Of a stretch of DNA of 8,199 bases, positions 1 through 8,199 are shown in pieces (the stretch's first letter is position 1; each line of letters begins with the position of its first letter). Under the pieces are notes generated by a model. The model had not been told where the DNA came from, did no database searches, and saw only the letters and a list, made by a program, of their open reading frames with translations. Source of the stretch: Deltaproteobacteria bacterium (GTDB lineage: Bacteria > Desulfobacterota > JADFXK01). The stretch is taken from positions 1-8,199 of the forward strand of contig JADFYA010000153.1 in assembly GCA_015233285.1 (NCBI GenBank), given 5' to 3'. Position numbers and translations under genes: made by a program.

Positions 1-85
1 AGTCGGTGACGGATTACTTTTAATGGCGGAGAATGAGAGATTAATAAAAGCGCCGGCTATCAAACTAACCATCCTCTCTGATATC
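1..85. other. Upstream segment without an identifiable gene
   Basis: This stretch precedes the terminator in front of rimP. Reading frame 2 is open from the left edge, but its translation resembles no family I know. Frames 1 and 3 reach stops within the first 23 bases, so the segment could hold the very end of an upstream gene. It does not fold into an obvious tRNA cloverleaf. A poor sigma70-like pair, GTGACG (6-11) and GAGAAT (29-34) with 17-base spacing, matches consensus at 8 of 12 positions. I consider it too weak to call a promoter. Confidence 0.3.
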
Positions 86-112
86 AAGTGGGCTCAAGCC
101 CACTTTTTTTTT
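86..112 (+). terminator. Intrinsic terminator (or attenuator) directly before rimP
   Basis: An 8-bp perfect stem, AAGTGGGC (86-93) pairing with GCCCACTT (98-105), closes a four-base TCAA loop and runs into nine consecutive T residues (104-112). This is a canonical Rho-independent terminator on the + strand. It ends five bases before the rimP ATG, so a promoter for rimP cannot fit between them. Transcripts of the rimP-nusA-infB operon must therefore start upstream and read through the hairpin, or start inside it. The hairpin could mark the end of an upstream unit with partial readthrough, or act as a leader attenuator. In E. coli the metY-rimP-nusA-infB leader also contains terminators, and NusA regulates its own operon. 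Structure is seen directly; regulation is inferred. Confidence 0.85.
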
Positions 113-117
113 AAATT

Positions 118-588
118 ATGGACTGGTATTTAATTTCCGACATTGCGGCTCGGACTAAAGACATCATTGAACCAACCTTGAACAACCTCGGGTTGGAGCT
201 GGTCGAGATCGAGTACGTCAAAGAACAAAGAGGATACACACTCCGGATGTTCATTGATTCCCCCACTGGAGTGACGGTGGAGGACTGTGCCCAAACCAGC
301 CGTCTGGTGGGTGATATAATCGAAGCCGAGGGCGTCATTTCCGACTCTTATCATCTGGAAGTATCCTCCCCCGGGCTGGATCGGCGGATCAGAAAAGAAT
401 CCGATTTTAGACGATTCCTTAACCACGAAATCAAGGTCAAAACCAGGACCCCGGAGCAGAATCGAAGGAATTTCACCGGTACCCTGACCCAATGCGAACA
501 CGGTGTCATCACCGTCTTAATCGGCCAACAGACCTTCTCCATCAGACTCGATAACGTGGCTAAAGCGAATCTCGTATTTCATTTTTAA
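118..588 (+). CDS. rimP: Ribosome maturation factor RimP
   Basis: This 156-residue cytoplasmic protein is close to the family's usual 150 residues. RimP binds the free 30S subunit and assists its late maturation, helping the central pseudoknot region and protein S12 assemble. The N-terminal alpha/beta domain includes GLELVEIEYV (about 25-34), an LRMFID strand and a GVTVEDC segment. The family signature EVSSPGLDR lies at 81-89, followed by FRRF and the basic KVKTR (about 96-110). The C-terminal SH3-like domain ends in LDNVAKANLVFHF. The ATG is the only ATG that preserves the N-terminal helix, since an in-frame TAA lies at 112-114. It has no Shine-Dalgarno sequence, because the terminator's T tract occupies that place, so initiation may be weak or coupled to something upstream. 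nusA follows after 15 bases, the usual pairing. Confidence 0.95.
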   Translation: MDWYLISDIAARTKDIIEPTLNNLGLELVEIEYVKEQRGYTLRMFIDSPTGVTVEDCAQTSRLVGDIIEAEGVISDSYHLEVSSPGLDRRIRKESDFRRFLNHEIKVKTRTPEQNRRNFTGTLTQCEHGVITVLIGQQTFSIRLDNVAKANLVFHF

Positions 589-603
589 CGGAGTAACCGC
601 ATC

Positions 604-2085
604 ATGGTTTCGGATCTCAAACGATTAATCGAACAGGTCAGCCGGGACAAGGGAATTGACCGAGACACCCTTATTTCCACGCTGGAGGATTCCGTCCGGT
701 CAGCAGTCAAGAAAAAGTTTGGTCCGAAACGCGAGATCGAGGTGGCTTTTAATGATCAACTTGGCGAGATCGAGGTTTTCGAGTTCAAGAACGTGGTCAA
801 GAAGGTGATCGATGAGGCGACAGAAATTTCTCTGGAGCAAGCCAAGCAAATGGACCCGGAATCCGAGGTCGGCGACACACTGGGCCTGAGAATCGACCCC
901 AACATATTCGGCCGAATCGCGGCCCAATCGGCCAAGCAAGTGATTATCCAGCGGATGAAAGACGCAGAGCGGGATCTTGTCTTCGACGATTTTAAAGACC
1001 GCAAGAGTGAGATCGTTAACGGTATCGTCCAGCGTTTTGACAAGGGCAACATTATCGTCAACCTGGGCCGGGCCGAGGCCGTGCTGCCGACTAATGAACA
1101 AATCCCGAAGGAAACATTCCGCCAGGGGGATCGGGTCCGGGCCATGGTCTTGGACGTGAAAAAAGTGGTCAAAGGTCCCCAAGTCATCCTGTCCCGAACT
1201 CACCCCAATTTTTTGATGGCCTTGTTTGAGAATGAAGTCCCGGAGATATCTGATCGAATCGTCGAGATTCTGGCCGCGGCGCGCGAGCCGGGCTCCCGGT
1301 CCAAGATTTCCGTCCGGTCCAGCGACTCGGATATCGACCCGGTGGGCGCCTGCGTCGGGATGAAAGGCTCCCGGGTCCAAAGTGTCGTTCAGGAGCTTCG
1401 AGGCGAAAAAATAGATATTATTCCCTATAATCCGGATCCGGCCAAATTTGTCTGCAATGCCCTGGCCCCGGCCGAGATTACCCGGGTGGTCATCGATGAA
1501 GAAGACCGCTATATGGAAGTTATTGTTCCCGACGATCAACTTTCGTTGGCTATCGGCCGCAAGGGGCAAAATGTCCGGCTGGCTTCAAAACTGACCGGGT
1601 GGAAGATAGACGTGCAGAGCGAATCCAAATATTCCCGCATGATCAGGGAAGGATACCAGTCACTGCTGTCGATTCCCGGGGTGGGCGAGACAACGGCCGA
1701 TTTATTGTACCAGGCCGGAATCACTTCCGCCGAGGCCCTGGCCGAATCCACACTCGAATCCCTGGCCCAGGTGGACGGCCTCCCCGAAAACAAAGCTGAA
1801 ACTCTTTTACAATCAGCCAGGGACTACCTGGCCACCAAAGGTCAGGGCCCGAGCCAGCCCGCCGGGCCGGAGGAATCAACCTCACCCATCGAAACTGCGG
1901 AGGCGCCGCCTGTGCCCGAAACGCCTGCTGAAAATGCTCTCGCCCCGGCCGCGGATGGACCAAAAGATGACCAAGTCGGCGATGAAGAAGACTCCGAATC
2001 GAACGAGTCAGACGAGGCAGCCGATGAGCCGGACCCGGACGATGCAGGCCCTGAACCGGATGAGTCAAGCAAGGCATCTGAATAA
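604..2085 (+). CDS. nusA: Transcription termination/antitermination factor NusA
   Basis: NusA binds RNA polymerase near the RNA exit channel and modulates pausing, intrinsic termination and antitermination. In order, the 493 residues show the polymerase-binding N-terminal domain (1 to about 130), an S1 RNA-binding domain (about 135-200, GIVQRFDKGNIIVNLGRAEAVLP), KH1 (GMKGSR at about 252-257) and KH2 (AIGRKGQNVR at 316-325). One helix-hairpin-helix domain follows (about 351-410, with IPGVG at 357-361). The total is near the 495 residues of E. coli NusA, but E. coli has two C-terminal acidic repeats. Here there is one HhH unit and then a low-complexity Pro/Glu/Asp tail (411-493), with 20 acidic residues among the last 43. 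The tail may stand in for the second acidic repeat; that is inference. A GGAG (590-593) ten bases before the ATG supports the start. Confidence 0.97.
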   Translation: MVSDLKRLIEQVSRDKGIDRDTLISTLEDSVRSAVKKKFGPKREIEVAFNDQLGEIEVFEFKNVVKKVIDEATEISLEQAKQMDPESEVGDTLGLRIDPNIFGRIAAQSAKQVIIQRMKDAERDLVFDDFKDRKSEIVNGIVQRFDKGNIIVNLGRAEAVLPTNEQIPKETFRQGDRVRAMVLDVKKVVKGPQVILSRTHPNFLMALFENEVPEISDRIVEILAAAREPGSRSKISVRSSDSDIDPVGACVGMKGSRVQSVVQELRGEKIDIIPYNPDPAKFVCNALAPAEITRVVIDEEDRYMEVIVPDDQLSLAIGRKGQNVRLASKLTGWKIDVQSESKYSRMIREGYQSLLSIPGVGETTADLLYQAGITSAEALAESTLESLAQVDGLPENKAETLLQSARDYLATKGQGPSQPAGPEESTSPIETAEAPPVPETPAENALAPAADGPKDDQVGDEEDSESNESDEAADEPDPDDAGPEPDESSKASE

Positions 2086-2161
2086 CAACCCATCGGCTTA
2101 CCTTCAGATGACCGGGATGTTATTTAATATGAACGGACGGGAGACGCCGAAGTTAGGATGT

Positions 2162-2191
2162 TTGACCCTGATAACCATTTTTTTCGATATT
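2162..2191 (+). promoter_or_regulatory. Candidate sigma70-type promoter before ylxR
   Basis: TTGACC (2162-2167, five of six bases matching the -35 consensus) is followed after 18 bases by GATATT (2186-2191, four of six matching the -10, including the important second A and last T). The spacer contains a run of seven T residues, and the surroundings are more AT-rich than the flanking genes. Transcription would start near 2198, about 20 bases before the ylxR ATG. It lies in the 134-base gap between nusA and ylxR, which otherwise holds no recognisable gene or clear terminator. Such matches arise by chance fairly often, so this is a weak call, helped by the near-identical arrangement before infB. 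Confidence 0.28.
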
Positions 2192-2219
2192 AATATGCGG
2201 ACTCTTTTCCAGCCAAAAT

Positions 2220-2516
2220 ATGTTTCTTCAGCACCTGCGAGTGAGTCCTAGGGTGGCCCATATTCCCTTTCGGACCTGTCTGGGGTGCCGGGATAAAAAA
2301 GAAAAGGTCCGATTGATCAGGATGGTGCTTGACCCGAGCGGAAGCCGGAAAGTGCTGGCCGACGGGCCCGCCCGCTTGCCGGGACATGGTGGATACATTT
2401 GTCCGTCACGTCAATGCTACGACCGGGCCGTGAAGCGCAAGGCTTTTCATCGCGCCTGGAAACAGACCGTCATTATACCCTCCTGGGAGGAGATAATAAA
2501 TTCGACCCGGCCATAG
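2220..2516 (+). CDS. ylxR: YlxR family (DUF448) RNA-binding protein
   Basis: This 98-residue basic protein matches the YlxR/DUF448 family. The key pattern is FRTCLGCRDKKEKVRLIRMV (17-36), then GHGGYICPS (55-63) and CYDRAVKRKAFHRAWK (66-81). Cysteines 20, 23, 61 and 66 lie in the conserved blocks. In Bacillus subtilis the homologue (RnpM) binds the RNA subunit of RNase P and modulates its activity; elsewhere YlxR has been described as nucleoid-associated. The family usually sits between nusA and infB, as here. The start is uncertain: the ATG at 2220 has no good ribosome-binding site, while GTG codons at 2241 and 2253 would also keep the whole domain. The first 14 residues are outside the conserved core, so a shorter product is quite possible. 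No L7Ae-like YlxQ gene follows, unlike in many Firmicutes. Confidence 0.9.
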   Translation: MFLQHLRVSPRVAHIPFRTCLGCRDKKEKVRLIRMVLDPSGSRKVLADGPARLPGHGGYICPSRQCYDRAVKRKAFHRAWKQTVIIPSWEEIINSTRP

Positions 2517-2716
2517 CCGGCTGCCGGCAACACTTTTTTTACGATGCCACCCAACTCCGGTGGTCTATTAGAGGTTAATATATGTCCACGCCACCGGCGC
2601 CTGGACGGCTGGGGTTAAGATAAACTTTTTCGATCAGTATCTTGACCACCTTAGGACACGGGCGGATATTCCGGTCAACAAGGTGCGGAAGAAACGAAGG
2701 ATTCCGGGAGTATTGA
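2517..2716 (+). other. 200-base gap before infB with SD-led short reading frames
   Basis: The gap is unusually long for this operon. An AGAGG (2570-2574) sits seven bases before an ATG (2582) that opens a 13-codon frame ending with TAA at 2621-2623. The same AGAGG sits nine bases before a GTG (2584) that opens a 75-codon frame in another phase, ending with TAA at 2809-2811 and overlapping the infB start by 95 bases. The longer frame reads KINFFDQYLDHLRTRADIP in its middle and is Arg/Lys-rich afterwards. I recognise no family in it. The gap may hold a leader peptide, a small unnamed gene, or only an untranslated leader. A weak CCACC/GGTGG hairpin (2547-2563) and a GCCGG/CCGGC hairpin (2516-2528) are also present, neither convincing as a terminator. 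Confidence 0.25.
2642..2670 (+). promoter_or_regulatory. Candidate sigma70-type promoter before infB
   Basis: TTGACC (2642-2647) and GATATT (2665-2670) are separated by the optimal 17 bases. Both hexamers are identical to those in the candidate promoter before ylxR. Transcription would begin near 2677, leaving about 40 bases of leader that contains the infB Shine-Dalgarno (GGGAG, 2706-2710). An internal promoter here would let infB and the downstream genes be expressed apart from nusA. The call rests only on consensus matching, and the -10 is imperfect. Confidence 0.33.
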
Positions 2717-5976
<3,260 letters not shown>

Positions 5977-5977
<1 letters not shown>

Positions 5978-6264
5978 TGTTCGTCGGCGTGGCCAGGGTC
6001 GCCTTGCTCATTCCCGGCAATTCGTCGCTTAAAGGAAAACGCAAGGTCATAAAGAGTCTTCTAGACCGGCTTCGGTCCAGGTTCAATGTCTCAGCCGCCG
6101 AAGTGGGTGATAATGATCTGTGGCAGCGGGCCTTGATCGGGGTGTCCCTGGTGGCCAATGACCGCCGGTTCGTGGATGCCGCCTTGAGCAAGGTGGTAGA
6201 ATTTATCGAATTCTCCGGCACAGCTCAGGTTGTAGATATTTATACAGAAATAATCAATGTCTAA
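5977..6264 (+). CDS. ylxP: DUF503 family protein YlxP
   Basis: This 95-residue protein is a full-length, typical DUF503 member. The family pattern is plain: a starting beta strand (VGVARVALLIPG), SLKGKRKVIKSLLDRLRSRFNVSAAEV (17-43), then the DNDLWQRALIGVSLVANDRRFVDAAL block (45-70). Its biochemical role is not firmly established. A link to ribosome assembly is suggested by its constant place beside infB and rbfA, and Bacillus YlxP has been treated as a ribosome-associated factor. Its ATG overlaps the infB stop codon (TAATG), so translation is probably coupled to infB. Confidence 0.93.
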
Positions 6265-6314
6265 ATAACTCAAACTACCTGGTAACTCTTTTCTATTTTG
6301 GGTTTGGCCGGAAA

Positions 6315-6740
6315 ATGAAACAAATCAAAGAAAAACGTATCCGCCCGATGCAAGTCGGCGAACAACTTAGGGAAATTATTTCAGAACTGGTGATCAAGAA
6401 AATTAAAGATCCCAGACTGGCGATGGTGACCATCACGGAAGTGGAAATGACGTCTGATCTGAAGACGGCCTTTGTTTATTTTTCATTCCACAACCCCAAA
6501 CTGACCAAAGATCAAGCCTTGCAGGGATTTAACAGCGCGGCTGGGTTGATTAAACGGGAGCTGGGCCACAATCTCAAGCTGCGGTATGTTCCAGAACTGA
6601 TATTCAAGTACGATTCATCATTTGAATACGGCCATCGGATCGAAAAAATTCTGGCCGATATCAATATGTCCCAGTCGTCCCAGGATGACCCGGCACAAGA
6701 TGACACCGACAGGCCACAGCCACAGGATGACGCCGACTAA
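6315..6740 (+). CDS. rbfA: Ribosome-binding factor A (RbfA)
   Basis: RbfA is a single KH-domain protein that binds the 30S subunit and helps 16S rRNA 5'-end processing and late maturation, especially in the cold. The 141 residues contain the family core: VGEQLREIISELVIKKIKDPRLAMVTITEV (about 14-43), the strand TAFVYFSFHN, the helix QALQGFNSAAGLIKRELGHNLKLRYVPEL, and SSFEYGHRIEKILADI near 115. A hydrophilic tail of about 25 residues follows, with three QDD repeats. The ATG at 6315 has only a weak GG-rich ribosome-binding site. The in-frame ATG at 6348 (MQVGEQ) would start just before the conserved core, as in many homologues, so the first 11 residues are uncertain. Fifty bases without a gene or clear hairpin separate it from ylxP. 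Confidence 0.95.
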   Translation: MKQIKEKRIRPMQVGEQLREIISELVIKKIKDPRLAMVTITEVEMTSDLKTAFVYFSFHNPKLTKDQALQGFNSAAGLIKRELGHNLKLRYVPELIFKYDSSFEYGHRIEKILADINMSQSSQDDPAQDDTDRPQPQDDAD

Positions 6741-6742
6741 TC

Positions 6743-7711
6743 ATGGAATCTATTATTAATGCCCTCAGGGAATATGACCGGTTCTTAATATGCACGCATA
6801 CGGAACCCGACGGCGATGCCCTGGGGTCGGTCCTGGCTTTGACCGAAGGCCTGTCTTTAATGGGCAAGCAGGTTACTCCTTACCTGGAAGACCGGCCGAC
6901 CGCGCAACTCCGGTTCCTCCCGGGACTCGAACAGATCAGCTACCATTTGAATGAGATAACTAATTACGATGTCGGAATTATCCTGGACTGCGGCGAATTG
7001 GAACGGATCGGCCGGAACGCCTCCCGGATCGGCCAGATCAAACTCCTGATCAATATCGATCATCACCAGCCTCGCGCCCAGACAGGTCACCTCCGGCTAA
7101 TCGACCCGTCCAGCTCCTGTACCGGCGAGATTATCTATCGGCTCTTGGCCGGGCTTAATCAACCGATTACCCGTAACATGGCCTTGAATTTATACACGGC
7201 GATCGTCACCGATACCGGCTCTTTTACCTATTCCAATACAAACCAGGCCACCTTTGAGATGGCCGGCGACCTCGTTGGCCGGGGCGTAAATCCACCCGAG
7301 GTTTCAGCCCATCTATATCAATCCTATCCTGCGTCCAGGATGAAGATTCTGGCCCGGGCCCTAGAGACGATCGAGCTGACGGGGCAAGGCCGGGTCGCTT
7401 TTATGATCGTCACCCAGGACATGATAAAAGAGACCGGCGCCGGCCAGAACGATACTTTTGGCTTTATCGACTTTCCCCGGTCTATTTCCGGGGTTCGGCT
7501 GGCCGCATTATTTCGGGAGATTGAGCCGGGGGTCTATAATGTCAGCCTCCGGTCCAAGGGGCAACTCAACGTGGCGGCTCTGGCCGGGCTCCATGGAGGC
7601 GGGGGACATACCAACGCCGCGGGATTCCTGTTTAAGGGATCGGCCGCCGATTTTAAGCAAGAAGCTTTGGAATACGTGGCCGCGGCGTCATGGGACCGGG
7701 ACGGCGGGTGA
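6743..7711 (+). CDS. nrnA: NrnA-type DHH/DHHA1 phosphoesterase (nanoRNase / pAp phosphatase)
   Basis: This 322-residue protein is a stand-alone DHH-DHHA1 enzyme of the size of Bacillus NrnA. Such enzymes degrade 2-5 nucleotide RNAs from their ends, and many also turn 3'-phosphoadenosine 5'-phosphate into AMP. The DHH domain carries the metal-binding residues: H19 with DGDALGS (23-29), D82 in ILDCGE, DHH at 106-108, and D157 in VTDTGSF. The DHHA1 substrate-binding domain is intact, with SLRSKGQLNVAALA and HGGGGH (284-289). All catalytic motifs are present, so it should be active. Whether it prefers nanoRNA, pAp or cyclic dinucleotide products (as in GdpP-like relatives) cannot be told from the sequence. 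It begins two bases after the rbfA stop and overlaps truB by one base, so it is part of the same transcript. Confidence 0.93.
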   Translation: MESIINALREYDRFLICTHTEPDGDALGSVLALTEGLSLMGKQVTPYLEDRPTAQLRFLPGLEQISYHLNEITNYDVGIILDCGELERIGRNASRIGQIKLLINIDHHQPRAQTGHLRLIDPSSSCTGEIIYRLLAGLNQPITRNMALNLYTAIVTDTGSFTYSNTNQATFEMAGDLVGRGVNPPEVSAHLYQSYPASRMKILARALETIELTGQGRVAFMIVTQDMIKETGAGQNDTFGFIDFPRSISGVRLAALFREIEPGVYNVSLRSKGQLNVAALAGLHGGGGHTNAAGFLFKGSAADFKQEALEYVAAASWDRDGG

Positions 7712-8199
7712 TGTATTTGAAAGACGGCCTGCTGGTCTTGGATAAGCCGCCCCAGATGACCTCCTATGATGTCATCCGCCGGGTCAAAAAACTGGTTCAA
7801 CCTAAGAAAGTCGGACATACCGGAACCCTTGACCCACTGGCCACCGGATTATTGATCCTGTGCCTGAATCGGGCGACGTTGCTGTCGAATTATCTGATGG
7901 CGGGCGAAAAGGAATACCTGGCCGCCATGCGCCTGGGCCTGACCACCGACACCCAGGATATTACCGGCCGGGTCATCCGAGAGTGTCCCGTCTCCGCCCT
8001 GGATCCGGCCCAGGTGGATGACATCTTCCGGGCTCATGTGGGCGCCATTCAACAGACGCCGCCGGCCTATTCCGCGGTAAAACTTCAGGGCCGGCCGGTA
8101 TACAAGATGGCTCGCCGGGGCATCCAGGTTATCCTCCCGTCCCGCCGGGTAGTTATTCATCAATTGGAGATTTTGGAAATATCCGGACCGGAGATCAAA
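7711..8199 (+). CDS. truB: tRNA pseudouridine(55) synthase TruB, 3' end cut by the window
   Basis: The first 163 codons of truB are present and open to the window edge. TruB isomerises uridine 55 to pseudouridine in the T-psi-C loop of nearly all tRNAs and also acts as a tRNA-folding chaperone. The sequence opens with DGLLVLDKPPQMTSYDVIRRVKK. The catalytic block is GHTGTLDPLATGLL, with the nucleophile Asp41. Next come the KEYLA motif with its conserved Tyr69, TDTQDITGRV (79-88), and the substrate-binding QTPPAYSAVKLQGRPVYKMAR segment (115-135). The start ATG overlaps the upstream stop (TGATG) and follows GGGACGG-type purine-rich sequence. The C-terminal part, including the PUA domain, lies outside. 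In related genomes rpsO and pnp often come next; that is an expectation only. Confidence 0.96.
   Translation, partial: MYLKDGLLVLDKPPQMTSYDVIRRVKKLVQPKKVGHTGTLDPLATGLLILCLNRATLLSNYLMAGEKEYLAAMRLGLTTDTQDITGRVIRECPVSALDPAQVDDIFRAHVGAIQQTPPAYSAVKLQGRPVYKMARRGIQVILPSRRVVIHQLEILEISGPEIK

Noticed and set aside
700..1569. 289-codon open frame on the minus strand opposite nusA
   Set aside because: It lies wholly opposite the conserved nusA coding sequence, resembles no known family, and is explained by the GC-biased codon pattern of nusA.
2108..2251. Possible small gene (about 47 codons) between nusA and ylxR with a hydrophobic stretch
   Set aside because: It continues a shifted frame from inside nusA, has no convincing ribosome-binding site, overlaps the ylxR start, and matches no family I know.
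2486..2492. Strong GGAGGAG near the end of ylxR, as the ribosome-binding site of a lost YlxQ (L7Ae-like) gene
   Set aside because: No ATG, GTG or TTG lies at a suitable distance, and no frame after it shows L7Ae motifs.
2516..2540. GCCGG/CCGGC hairpin followed by seven T residues after ylxR, as a terminator
   Set aside because: The stem is only five pairs and five bases separate it from the T tract; termination would be weak at best.
7849..8163. 104-codon minus-strand frame opposite truB
   Set aside because: It is opposite the clearly conserved truB coding sequence and shows no recognisable domain.

Overview
This window is a stretch of the conserved bacterial translation and transcription operon built around nusA and infB. 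All genes lie on the + strand in the order rimP - nusA - ylxR - infB - ylxP (DUF503) - rbfA - nrnA-type DHH phosphoesterase - truB, with truB running off the right edge. The order, with YlxR and DUF503 proteins around infB and an NrnA-like gene between rbfA and truB, is one I associate with Desulfobacterota (former Deltaproteobacteria) and some neighbouring Gram-negative phyla. The moderately GC-rich codon use and the very long two-IF2_N translation initiation factor IF2 fit that. This assignment is an inference from layout and protein style, not from a database match.

Layout. Positions 1-85 hold no gene I can identify. A textbook intrinsic terminator hairpin (86-112) ends only five bases before the rimP start. 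rimP (118-588) and nusA (604-2085) follow closely. A 134-base gap leads to ylxR (2220-2516), and a 200-base gap leads to infB (2717-5977). Both gaps carry a similar sigma70-like pair of hexamers, and the second also has a Shine-Dalgarno-led pair of very short reading frames. From infB onward packing is tight: infB/ylxP overlap by one base (TAATG), ylxP and rbfA are 50 bases apart, rbfA and nrnA 2 bases apart, and nrnA/truB overlap by one base (TGATG).

How the genes work together. RimP and RbfA are 30S subunit maturation factors. IF2 positions initiator tRNA and drives subunit joining. TruB makes pseudouridine 55 in tRNA. NusA controls pausing, termination and antitermination of RNA polymerase. 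NrnA-type enzymes finish RNA decay by degrading very short oligonucleotides and often dephosphorylate pAp. YlxR is a small RNA-binding protein linked to RNase P in Bacillus, and YlxP is a conserved small protein of uncertain role. The operon thus couples transcription elongation control to ribosome and tRNA maturation.

No novel defence, mobile or biosynthetic system is visible. The points worth a second look are the terminator abutting rimP, the two loose junctions flanking ylxR, the acidic tails on NusA and RbfA, and the very long charged linker of IF2.
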